Source: Burkholderiales bacterium
Lineage (GTDB): Bacteria > Pseudomonadota > Gammaproteobacteria > Burkholderiales > Burkholderiaceae_F
NCBI GenBank assembly: GCA_021298875.1
Contig: JAJTHJ010000065.1
Location: 1 to 23,361 of the forward strand
Length of the DNA stretch: 23,361 nucleotides
Direction: 5' to 3'
Positions within the stretch are counted from its first letter, which is position 1. Every line of letters starts with the position of its first letter. Of the stretch, positions 1 to 6,408 are shown piece by piece. A program made the translations under genes and the position numbers. Under the pieces are notes generated by a model, which was given only the letters and a program-made list of their open reading frames with translations, ran no database searches and had not been told where the DNA came from.

Positions 1-70
1 AGCTCATGAGTCGTCCAACCTTCGCGCGGGTCGGACGTGCTCGCTGAGCGAAGCGCCCGGTTGCCGTTGC

Positions 71-93
71 CCCGGGACAAGCCGGGACGACGA
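71..93. repeat. Half-copy of a REP-like GC palindrome
   Basis: Read on the minus strand, this stretch starts cgtcgtcccggc, the same 12 bases as the left arm of the hairpin at 4363-4436. It can also fold on itself through a 5-bp stem around gacaag. It lies in the gene-free stretch 1-190, downstream of the substrate-binding protein gene. Apart from this and a gccgcc/ggcggc mini-palindrome near 163-178, I see nothing in 1-190. The repeat relationship rests on a short match and could be chance in GC-rich DNA. Confidence 0.3.
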
Positions 94-190
94 GATTTGC
101 ACGATCGGCACACCCGGCAACATCGGAAGCGCCGAGCTCATAGGCGCGCCAGCGCCGTCATAGCCGCCGCAGGCGGCGACTCATCCATCA

Positions 191-1411
191 TCAAACCATC
201 GCCGCCGCCGGCCGCCGCTTGCGCACCTCGGCATCGCTCGGCAGATAGTTCGCGCCGTCGGCATAGCGCCAATCGACCATCGTGCCGCGGCCGCCGCGGA
301 CGTCGAGCTTGCCGACGTAGGCACCCATCGTCGATTGCTGGTCGATCGCGCGGAAGGTCGCTGGGCCGAAGGGAGTACCGAACTGCAAACCGCGCAGCGC
401 GACGATGAGCTTTTCCGTGTCGGTGGACTTGGCGCGGGCAATGCCGGCGAAGATCGCCTGAAAGGCCGCGTAGCCGACCACCGAGCCCAGCCGCGGGTGG
501 TCGTTGAACTTCTTGAAGTAGGCGTTGAAGAACTTGGCGTGCTCCGGCGTGGAGATCTGGTCCCAAGGGTAGCCGGTGACGATCCAGCCGCGCGGCGTCT
601 CTTCGCCCAGCGGGTCGAGGTACTCGGGCTCGCCGGACAGCAGGCTCACCGTCGGCACGCGCGGAAAGAGGCCGCGCAGATTACCCTCGCGCACCAGCCG
701 CGGCAGGTCGGCGCCGAAGGTGACGTTGAACACCGCCTCGGGTCGCGCCGCGAGGATCGCCTGCACAGTGCTGCCGGCTTCGAGCTTGCCGAGCGCCGGC
801 CACTGCTCGGCGACGAAGTCCACGTCCGGCCGCGCCGCCTTGAGCAGCGCGCGGAAGCTCGCCACCGCCGACTGGCCGTACTCGTAGTTGGGCGCAATCG
901 TCACCCAGCGCTTGGCGGGCAGCTTGGCGGCCTCCTGCACCAGCATCGCCGACTGCATGTACGTGCTGGCGCGCAGGCGGAAGGTGTAGCGGTTGCCTTT
1001 CTCCCACACCAGCGCGTCGGTCAGCGGCTCGCTGGCGACGAAGAGCACCTTGTTGCGCAGCACATAGTCGGACACCGCCAGCCCGACGTTCGAGAGGAAC
1101 GTGCCGGCCAGCAGATCGACTTTCTCGTTGCTCACCAGTTCGGTTGCGTGCCGGATCGCGTCGTCGGGCTTGCCGGCGTCGTCGCGGGCGATCACCTCGA
1201 CGCGGCGGCCGAGCAGACCGCTGGCGGCGTTGACTTCCTCGACTGCCAGCTGCCAGCCGAGCCGGTACGGGGCGAGAAACTGCGGGATCGCCGAGTAGCT
1301 GTTGATCTCGCCGATGCGGATGGGTTTGGCCTGAGCGCGCGCCAGCGGGGCGGCCAGCGGCCCGGCGGCCAGGGCCGCGGTGAGCGCGCGGCGGCGGGAG
1401 GAAACGGTCAT
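191..1411 (-). CDS. Periplasmic ABC transporter substrate-binding protein, branched-chain amino acid/amide (Leu/Ile/Val-binding) type
   Basis: A 406-residue exported protein of the type-1 periplasmic binding fold (Peripla_BP_6 / LivJ-like family), which delivers small amino acids, amides or aromatic acids to an inner-membrane ABC importer. The N terminus MTVSSRRRALTAALAAG followed by ALARAQ is a signal peptide with an Arg cluster resembling a Tat signal; Ala-X-Ala cleavage would fall near residue 25. The mature part starts KPIRIGEINSYSAIPQFLAP. It carries the family landmarks GWQLAVEEVNAASGLLGR and, later, YGQSAVASF and TPRGWIVTGYPW. I start it at the ATG ending at 1411, because the reading frame stays open far upstream without homology and the signal peptide begins here. 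No permease or ATPase gene is visible; partners may lie left of the window or elsewhere. The ligand cannot be told from sequence. Confidence 0.88.
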   Translation of the reverse strand: MTVSSRRRALTAALAAGPLAAPLARAQAKPIRIGEINSYSAIPQFLAPYRLGWQLAVEEVNAASGLLGRRVEVIARDDAGKPDDAIRHATELVSNEKVDLLAGTFLSNVGLAVSDYVLRNKVLFVASEPLTDALVWEKGNRYTFRLRASTYMQSAMLVQEAAKLPAKRWVTIAPNYEYGQSAVASFRALLKAARPDVDFVAEQWPALGKLEAGSTVQAILAARPEAVFNVTFGADLPRLVREGNLRGLFPRVPTVSLLSGEPEYLDPLGEETPRGWIVTGYPWDQISTPEHAKFFNAYFKKFNDHPRLGSVVGYAAFQAIFAGIARAKSTDTEKLIVALRGLQFGTPFGPATFRAIDQQSTMGAYVGKLDVRGGRGTMVDWRYADGANYLPSDAEVRKRRPAAAMV

Positions 1412-1429
1412 CGAAAAGCCCTTAGGTCG

Positions 1430-1462
1430 ACGGGCCGCGCCTCGCGGGCCCGTGGATAGAAT
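1430..1462 (+). promoter_or_regulatory. Putative fdxA promoter with an adjoining imperfect palindrome
   Basis: The 99-nt gap between the divergent substrate-binding gene and fdxA contains an imperfect inverted repeat (1430-1439 against 1443-1453, one bulged C, 3-nt loop). A TAGAAT -10-like hexamer follows at 1457-1462, about 50 nt before the fdxA start. No good -35 is recognisable, so this would need an activator or be weak. The palindrome could be an operator or only GC-rich chance structure. Confidence 0.3.
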
Positions 1463-1510
1463 ACGCGGCCATCGAGCGCCGCTCGCCCCCGTATTTTCAC
1501 CCGCCGCGCA

Positions 1511-1834
1511 ATGACCCACGTCGTCGTCGAATCCTGCATCAAGTGCAAATACACCGATTGCGTGGACGTCTGTCCCGTCGATTGCTTCCGCGAGGGGCCG
1601 AACATGCTCGTCATCGACCCCGACGAGTGCATCGACTGCGCGGTGTGCATCCCCGAGTGCCCGGTCAACGCCATTTACGCCGAGGAAGACGTACCCGAGG
1701 ACCAGCGCGAGTTCATCGCGCTCAACGCCGAGCTGGTCAAGGCCTGGCCGTCGATCACCCGGATGAAGCCCCATCCGGCTGACGCAGATCAATGGAAAGA
1801 CGTGCGCGTCAAACGCCACTTGCTGGAACGCTAG
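1511..1834 (+). CDS. fdxA: Ferredoxin FdxA, 7Fe-8S ([3Fe-4S][4Fe-4S]) type
   Basis: A 107-residue soluble electron carrier of the Azotobacter FdI/FdxA family. The Cys pattern matches the family. C9, C17 and C50 are the expected [3Fe-4S] ligands, with C12 in the slot that is not a ligand in FdI. C21, C40, C43 and C46 are the expected [4Fe-4S] ligands, each set closed by the usual Cys-Pro. The C-terminal extension (residues 60-107, with FIALNAELVKAWPSITRMK) is typical of FdxA and absent from 2[4Fe-4S] clostridial ferredoxins. The start ATG has no clear Shine-Dalgarno but the homologous N terminus MTHVV begins here. It is followed 99 nt later by phaZ on the same strand. The electron partner cannot be read from context. 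Confidence 0.95.
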   Translation: MTHVVVESCIKCKYTDCVDVCPVDCFREGPNMLVIDPDECIDCAVCIPECPVNAIYAEEDVPEDQREFIALNAELVKAWPSITRMKPHPADADQWKDVRVKRHLLER

Positions 1835-1933
1835 CGCGCGGCCGCCGGCGGCGCATAATCGGCGCCACATAAAAACGGTACGACGGCGCCGCGCGCCTAT
1901 GCTGGGGAGAGACAACGGTGATTCTGGGTCCGG

Positions 1934-3172
1934 ATGCTGTATCAGCTGCATGACCTTCAGCGCAAGCTGATGAACCCCCTGTCCGTGTGGGCGCAAGCCA
2001 CCGCGGAACTTTTCTCCAACCCCTACAGCCCACTGGCCTATACGCCGCTGTCGCGCCGGCTGGCGGCGGGCTGCGACCTGCTGCACCGGCTGGGCAAGGA
2101 ATATCCCAAGCCCGCCTGGGGCCTGCCCACCACGACGGTTGCCGGCAAGACCGTGCCGGTCGCTGAGCGGGTGGTGGTGGACAAGCCGTTCTGCAAGTTG
2201 ATTCACTTCCAGCGCGGCTTGACCAACGGTCTGGCCAAGCGCGCGCGCGACCCGACAGTGCTGCTGGTCGCACCCCTGTCCGGCCACTACGCCACGCTGC
2301 TGCGCGACACGGTGCGTGCGCTGCTGCCCGAGCACGAGGTGTACGTCACCGACTGGAACGACGCCAAAATGGTGCCGCTCGCGCAGGGGGCGTTCCACCT
2401 TCACGATTACATCGCCTACGTGACCGAGTTCATCCAGGCGCTCGGCCCCGACGTGCACTTGATTTCGGTGTGCCAGCCGACGGTGCCGGTGCTGGCTGCG
2501 GTGTCGCTGATGGCCAGCCGCGGCGACCCCAAGCTGCCGCGTTCGATGACCATGATGGGCGGGCCGATCGACACCCGCCGCAGCCCGACCGAGGTCAACG
2601 CGCTCGCCACCCGCAAGACGCGCGAGTGGTTCGAGAACAACGTGATCTTCACCGTGCCGCACCAGTACCCCGGCTACCTGCGCAAGGTGTATCCGGGCTT
2701 CCTGCAGCACGCCGGCTTCGTGGCGATGAACCCGGGCCGCCACGTCAACTCGCACTGGGATTACTACCTCGACCTCGTCAAGGGCGATCAGGACGACACC
2801 CAGGAGCACCGCAAGTTCTACGACGAGTACAACGCCGTGCTGGATCTGCCGGCCGAGTACTACCTGGATACGATCCGCATCGTGTTCCAGGAGCACCGGC
2901 TGCCGCTGGGCACCTGGGACGTGCAGGGCGAGCGGGTGCGCCCGCAGGACATCAAAGGCGTGGCGCTCTTTACCGTCGAGGGCGAACTCGACGACATCTC
3001 CGGCAGCGGCCAGACCCAGGCGGCGCACGGGCTGTGCAGCGGCATTCCCAAGGCGCGCAAGAAGCATCTGACCGTCGAAGGCGCCGGCCACTACGGCATC
3101 TTCTCCGGCCGCCGCTGGCGCGAGATCATCTACCCGCAGATACGCAGCTTTATCCGTGAAAGTAGCGGGTAA
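1934..3172 (+). CDS. phaZ: Intracellular polyhydroxyalkanoate (PHB) depolymerase
   Basis: A 412-residue cytoplasmic enzyme that mobilises native polyhydroxybutyrate granules to oligomers or 3-hydroxybutyrate. It matches the PhaZa1/PhaZd group of Ralstonia-type depolymerases from MLYQLHDLQRKLMNPLSVWA to the end. There is no signal peptide. The nucleophile is a cysteine rather than a serine: LISVCQPTVPVLA places it at C180. The expected acid is D353 or D354 (VEGELDDISGSGQT) and the base is H386 (VEGAGHYGIFSG). The start is chosen by family N terminus; the upstream ggtccgg is a poor ribosome-binding site, while a better ggagaga lies about 20 nt upstream. No phaC, phaA or phasin gene accompanies it here, which is common for this isozyme. 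Confidence 0.93.
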   Translation: MLYQLHDLQRKLMNPLSVWAQATAELFSNPYSPLAYTPLSRRLAAGCDLLHRLGKEYPKPAWGLPTTTVAGKTVPVAERVVVDKPFCKLIHFQRGLTNGLAKRARDPTVLLVAPLSGHYATLLRDTVRALLPEHEVYVTDWNDAKMVPLAQGAFHLHDYIAYVTEFIQALGPDVHLISVCQPTVPVLAAVSLMASRGDPKLPRSMTMMGGPIDTRRSPTEVNALATRKTREWFENNVIFTVPHQYPGYLRKVYPGFLQHAGFVAMNPGRHVNSHWDYYLDLVKGDQDDTQEHRKFYDEYNAVLDLPAEYYLDTIRIVFQEHRLPLGTWDVQGERVRPQDIKGVALFTVEGELDDISGSGQTQAAHGLCSGIPKARKKHLTVEGAGHYGIFSGRRWREIIYPQIRSFIRESSG

Positions 3173-3197
3173 CTGCGGTTGACGACGGGAGGGGCGG

Positions 3198-3641
3198 ATG
3201 CTCATTAAGCTTTTGGTGCCGTTTGCACTGTTGGTTGTGCTTAGCGGGAGCGCCGCGGGCCAAACCAAGTTCCTTGGTAACGCCAACGATGCGCGAGCGT
3301 CGCTCGACGGTATCGTTGGTTGTATCGCTGCCAGCAACTATTCCTGCGCGTGGAAGGAACTGCGGCCGCTCTCTGTCTTGCCTGCCGTCGAGCTTAATGC
3401 TTTCGAGGCGCAGTTCAATAGCCAACTGGGCGCGGTTATCCGGCGATTTGGTGAACCCTTGGACCTCGAGTTCTTGCACGAACAGCAACTTGGAACTTCC
3501 CTCGTTAAGTACGAGTTTCTTGTTCGGCACGAAAAGGCGCCGGTGCGCTGGACGTTCATCATGTATCGGGCCAGAAAGGGCTGGGTTCTAACGGACTTCA
3601 AGTTTGACGGCGACTTGCAGCGGTTCTTCGGTTCGAGATAG
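3198..3641 (+). CDS. Small exported protein, DUF4019-like
   Basis: A 147-residue protein with a signal peptide (MLIKLLVPFALLVVLSGSAAG, cleavage likely before QTKFLG near residue 22). The remainder resembles DUF4019/DUF3887-type periplasmic domains: an N-terminal helix ending in Asn-Tyr-Ser-X-X-Trp, then strands ending in RKGWVLTDFKFD. Function is unknown. A strong ribosome-binding site (gggaggggcgg) lies directly ahead of the ATG. It sits 25 nt after phaZ and 19 nt before rsxB. Its base composition is visibly lower in GC than its neighbours, with codons such as TTG, CTT, GTT and AAT used freely, so it may be a later insertion into the fdxA-phaZ-rsxB-nth stretch. The family assignment is from memory of the pattern, not from a search. 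Confidence 0.7.
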   Translation: MLIKLLVPFALLVVLSGSAAGQTKFLGNANDARASLDGIVGCIAASNYSCAWKELRPLSVLPAVELNAFEAQFNSQLGAVIRRFGEPLDLEFLHEQQLGTSLVKYEFLVRHEKAPVRWTFIMYRARKGWVLTDFKFDGDLQRFFGSR

Positions 3642-3660
3642 AACCATTCGAGCGTGAAGG

Positions 3661-4302
3661 ATGCTTTCCGACCGCCTCGATGCCCTGCTGCCGCAGACCC
3701 AGTGCACCAAGTGCGGTTATCCCGGCTGCCGCCAGTACGCGGAGGCGATTGCGGCGGGTGAGGCCGATATCGACCAATGCCCGCCAGGGGGCGCTGCCGG
3801 CATCGACAAGCTTGCCCGGCTGCTCGGCCGCGCGCCCTTGCCGCTCAACCCGAAGCACGGGGTCGAAGGGCCGCTGCGGCTGGCGGTGATCGACGAGTCG
3901 CTGTGCATCGGCTGCACGCTGTGCATCCAGGCTTGCCCGGTCGATGCGATCGTCGGCGCACCGCGGCGGATGCACGCTGTGCTCGCCTCGCACTGCACCG
4001 GCTGCGACCTGTGCCTGCCGCCCTGCCCGATGGACTGCATCGCGATGGTGCCGGTCGATCCGCCCCGCGCTTGGACGCAGGCCGATGCCGATGCGGCGCG
4101 GGCGCGGTCCCACGCCCGCAAGGCGCGGCTCGTGCGCGAGCAGGAAGAAAACGCCGCGCGGTTGGCGGCCAGGGCGGTCGCCAAGCTGGGCGAACTGGAC
4201 GCGCGCGACGATCTGACGCGCGAGCAGATCGACCGCAAGAAGGCGGTCGTGCAGGCCGCCATCGAGCGCGCCCGCGCGCGGCGGGAGGCGCAGACCAAGT
4301 GA
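3661..4302 (+). CDS. rsxB: RsxB/RnfB-type iron-sulfur protein without membrane anchor
   Basis: A 213-residue protein homologous to the RnfB/RsxB subunit of the Rnf electron-transport complex. An N-terminal [4Fe-4S] domain has C15, C18, C23 and C40 in the CTKCGYPGC arrangement. Two ferredoxin motifs follow: C82-C85-C88...C92, and C112-C115-C118...C122, with an extra C126. A basic, charged C-terminal helix follows (about residues 140-213). RnfB of gammaproteobacteria starts with a transmembrane helix; here the protein begins directly at the iron-sulfur domain, as is usual for the betaproteobacterial version next to nth. No rnfA, C, D, G or E gene is in the window. The ATG is preceded immediately by gaagg, an unusually close ribosome-binding site. 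It may be a soluble electron donor, possibly for maintaining iron-sulfur enzymes; that role is inference. Confidence 0.92.
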   Translation: MLSDRLDALLPQTQCTKCGYPGCRQYAEAIAAGEADIDQCPPGGAAGIDKLARLLGRAPLPLNPKHGVEGPLRLAVIDESLCIGCTLCIQACPVDAIVGAPRRMHAVLASHCTGCDLCLPPCPMDCIAMVPVDPPRAWTQADADAARARSHARKARLVREQEENAARLAARAVAKLGELDARDDLTREQIDRKKAVVQAAIERARARREAQTK

Positions 4303-4362
4303 AGTTCCTCCGGGGATCGTCTCGGATTGACGCGCGCGCCAAGAACGCCGGTCCGCCGCGCC

Positions 4363-4436
4363 GTCGTCCCGGCGCAGGCCGGGACCCAGTGTCTTTGGGG
4401 TCCACGACGCTGGGCCCCGGCCTGCGCCGGGGCGAC
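4363..4436. repeat. REP-like long inverted repeat between rsxB and nth
   Basis: Two 27-nt arms (4363-4389 and 4410-4436) are reverse complements except at two positions, and enclose a 20-nt loop. The arms have the widely seen form gtcgtcccggcgcaggccgg followed by gacccag. This palindrome family is scattered through the intergenic regions of many proteobacteria. It fills most of the 194-nt gap between rsxB and nth. As RNA it would form a very stable hairpin and could act as a transcript stabiliser or a weak terminator. No T-run follows on either strand. Confidence 0.8.
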
Positions 4437-4496
4437 GAAGGGGAGATCGCCGCTTTGTTGGACGCATGACAAGCGCATGAACCGAAGAAAGTTCCG

Positions 4497-5138
4497 ATGA
4501 ACCCGGCCAAACGCCAAGCGATCTTCGAACGGCTGCGGGCGGCCAACCCGCATCCGACCACCGAGCTCGAATACCGCACGCCGTTCGAGTTGCTGGTCGC
4601 CGTGGTGCTCTCCGCGCAGGCGACCGACAAGAGTGTCAACCTCGCCACGCGCAAGCTCTACGCGGTGGCCAACACGCCGCAGGCGATTGCGGCCCTGGGC
4701 GAAGACGGGCTGACGCCGTACATCCAGACCATCGGCCTGTTTCGTACCAAGGCCAAGAACGTGGTCGCGTTGAGCCGCCTGCTGCTGGAGCGGCACGGCG
4801 GTGCAGTGCCGGCCGAGCGCGAAGCGCTGGAGGCGCTGCCTGGCGTGGGCCGCAAGACCGCCAACGTGGTGCTGAACACGGCATTCGGTGAGCCGACCAT
4901 CGCGGTCGATACGCACATCTTCCGGGTTGCCAACCGTACCGGGCTGGCGCCGGGCAAGGACGTGGACGAGGTCGAAGCGCGCTTGCTGAAGTTCGTCCCC
5001 GCCGAGTTCTGCCAGGACGCGCACCACTGGCTGATCCTGCACGGCCGTTACGTGTGCAAGGCGCGCACGCCGGAGTGCTGGCGCTGCGGCATCGCCGACC
5101 TGTGCGAACACCGGCCCAAGACGCCGGCGCCAAAGTGA
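4497..5138 (+). CDS. nth: Endonuclease III (DNA glycosylase/AP lyase)
   Basis: A 213-residue base-excision repair enzyme that removes oxidised pyrimidines and cleaves the abasic strand. The helix-hairpin-helix LPGVGRKTANVV carries catalytic Lys120, and catalytic Asp138 lies in AVDTH. The C terminus holds the [4Fe-4S] cluster loop with C187, C194, C197 and C203 in the C-x6-C-x2-C-x5-C spacing of E. coli Nth, at the same residue numbers. Length matches the family (E. coli 211). The stop codon overlaps the GTG of the next gene, so the two are likely co-translated. Its placement after rsxB suggests both come from one iron-sulfur-related transcription unit. Confidence 0.97.
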   Translation: MNPAKRQAIFERLRAANPHPTTELEYRTPFELLVAVVLSAQATDKSVNLATRKLYAVANTPQAIAALGEDGLTPYIQTIGLFRTKAKNVVALSRLLLERHGGAVPAEREALEALPGVGRKTANVVLNTAFGEPTIAVDTHIFRVANRTGLAPGKDVDEVEARLLKFVPAEFCQDAHHWLILHGRYVCKARTPECWRCGIADLCEHRPKTPAPK

Positions 5139-5587
5139 GCCTGTTCAATCCCTCGCGTGAGGACGTGCGGCGCTTTTTCTGCGAAGCGCGGCGCAAGTCG
5201 TGCGAGCAGTTGCCGCTCACACCGCTGGAGTCGATCGCCGCGCGCTGGATCGACGCGCACCCCGAGTACCACGCGCTGCTCGACGACCCCGAGCGCGCCA
5301 CAACCGAGGACTACAGCCCCGAACGTGGCGAGAGCAACCCCTTTTTGCACCTCGCGATGCACCTGGCTTTGGAAGAGCAGACCGGCATCGACCAGCCGCC
5401 GGGCATCCGCACCTTGCTCGAGCAACTGGCCGCGCGCAGGGGCGACGCGCACGACGCCGCGCACGAGGCGATGGAATGCCTGGGCCGGGTGATCTGCGAG
5501 GCGCAGCGCGGTACGCTGCCGGCGGATTCCGCGGCGATCAACGCGGCTTATCTGGAGTGCCTGCAGCGGCGATCGACCGCCGCCTGA
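5135..5587 (+). CDS. DUF1841 family protein
   Basis: A 150-residue cytoplasmic protein of unknown function. I start it at GTG 5135, giving VSLFNPSREDVRRFF, which is where DUF1841 proteins begin; the open frame continues upstream inside nth in the wrong frame. The start overlaps the nth stop by 4 bp (GTGA), a classic coupling arrangement. The family core NPFLHLAMHLALEEQ lies near residues 67-81 and is followed by a Gly-Ile-Asp-Gln-Pro-Pro turn. The C terminus is helical and contains the Cys-Leu-Gly-Arg-Val-Ile segment. No catalytic motif is known for the family. The constant linkage to nth in betaproteobacteria is the main hint to its role. Confidence 0.85.
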   Translation: MSLFNPSREDVRRFFCEARRKSCEQLPLTPLESIAARWIDAHPEYHALLDDPERATTEDYSPERGESNPFLHLAMHLALEEQTGIDQPPGIRTLLEQLAARRGDAHDAAHEAMECLGRVICEAQRGTLPADSAAINAAYLECLQRRSTAA

Positions 5588-5637
5588 GCGGGGTCGGGTG
5601 GCGCCGCCGCGACTTGCGCCGGAGCGACGCGCTCGCG

Positions 5638-5961
5638 TTACTTCTTGTGCGTCAACGGCCCTGGTAGCGAGCCGAGGTACGCGGCCAGGTTGCGCATGTC
5701 CTGCGGCGTGAGCGTCTTGGCGATGCCGCCCATCACCGGGTTCTTGCGTGCGCCCGAGTGGTAGTCGCGCAAGGCCTTGAGCAGGTAGTCGTCGTACTGG
5801 CCGCCGAGCTTGGGGTAGCTCGGATCGACCGGCGTGTTGTAGTCCTTACCGTGGCAGGCGGCGCAGCGTTCGGCGGCGAGTTTCTCGCCGGCGGCACGGT
5901 CGGCGGCAGCGGCGCCGCCGCAGGCGAGCAGCGCGGCCAACATGAAAGCAGTCTTGTTCAT
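5638..5961 (-). CDS. Small monohaem c-type cytochrome (class I), possibly a lipoprotein
   Basis: A 107-residue exported electron carrier. The signal region MNKTAFMLAALLACGG could be read as a Sec signal, or as a lipobox (Leu-Leu-Ala-Cys14) that would anchor the protein in a membrane. The haem is bound by C33-x-x-C36-H37 (CAACH), and the expected axial methionine is M77 in KNPVM. Downstream helix residues LTPQDMRNLAAYLGSLPG are typical of small class-I cytochromes of the c4/c5/c553 kind. It is the second gene of a pair: the preceding cytochrome ends 11 nt upstream, and the ribosome-binding site gagggg overlaps that gene's stop codon, so translation is probably coupled. The redox partner is unknown. 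Confidence 0.9.
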   Translation of the reverse strand: MNKTAFMLAALLACGGAAAADRAAGEKLAAERCAACHGKDYNTPVDPSYPKLGGQYDDYLLKALRDYHSGARKNPVMGGIAKTLTPQDMRNLAAYLGSLPGPLTHKK

Positions 5962-5972
5962 CGTGTGGCCCC

Positions 5973-6314
5973 TCAGTTCGCCTGCGCGCCGCGCGAGGCG
6001 TAGTAGGCGGCAAGATCGGCCATTTGCTGGTCGGTCAGGCCGCCAGCGATCGCCTTCATCGTCGGGTTGTTGCGCTCGCCGCGCTTGTAGGCCTGCAGCG
6101 CCGCCACGATGTACGGTGCCGACTGGCCGCCGATCTTGGGCACCCGATACACCTGCGGAAAGGTGGCCTGGTAGCCGGGAATCGAGTGGCAGCCGGTGCA
6201 GTTGGAAATCAGCGCGCGGCCGGCTTCGGCGTTGCCGGCGGCGGGCGCCTGCGCGGCGGCCACCAGCGGGGCGGCCAGCAGCAGCGCGGGCAGGGTAAGG
6301 CGTAGACCGTGCAT
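5973..6314 (-). CDS. Small monohaem c-type cytochrome (class I)
   Basis: A 113-residue periplasmic cytochrome. I choose the ATG at 6314 (MHGLRLTLPALLLAAPLVAA), which starts a normal signal peptide cleaved near AAAQA; an upstream in-frame ATG at 6353 would add 13 residues with no signal character. Haem attachment is C39-x-x-C42-H43 (CTGCH), and the probable axial ligand is M86 in NNPTM. The C terminus LTDQQMADLAAYYASRG aligns well with the next cytochrome, and both share KxGGQ and a Tyr-X-X-X-Ala-Leu segment, so the pair probably arose by duplication. It follows ettA by about 94 nt on the same strand. Confidence 0.9.
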   Translation of the reverse strand: MHGLRLTLPALLLAAPLVAAAQAPAAGNAEAGRALISNCTGCHSIPGYQATFPQVYRVPKIGGQSAPYIVAALQAYKRGERNNPTMKAIAGGLTDQQMADLAAYYASRGAQAN

Positions 6315-6408
6315 CGAGTGGGGTTCCAGCAGAGGGGAGGGCGCAGGCCGCAAGGCGGCATGCGCGAAAAAAGCGGGCGGATTCTAGCCAATGCCGGCGG
6401 GCTCCCCC

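Noticed and set aside
1..190. Short open frame starting at 37 as a gene
   Set aside because: It runs antisense into the substrate-binding gene, is dominated by Arg, and has no ribosome-binding site or recognisable domain.
1412..3337. Upstream extension of the substrate-binding protein frame to about 1048 codons
   Set aside because: The extension runs antisense through fdxA and phaZ. The signal peptide fixes the real start at 1411.
6363..6373. Run of six A (T on the minus strand) between ettA and the cytochrome gene as a terminator
   Set aside because: On the minus strand the T-run precedes, rather than follows, the small gccgc/gcggc hairpin, so it does not form an intrinsic terminator.
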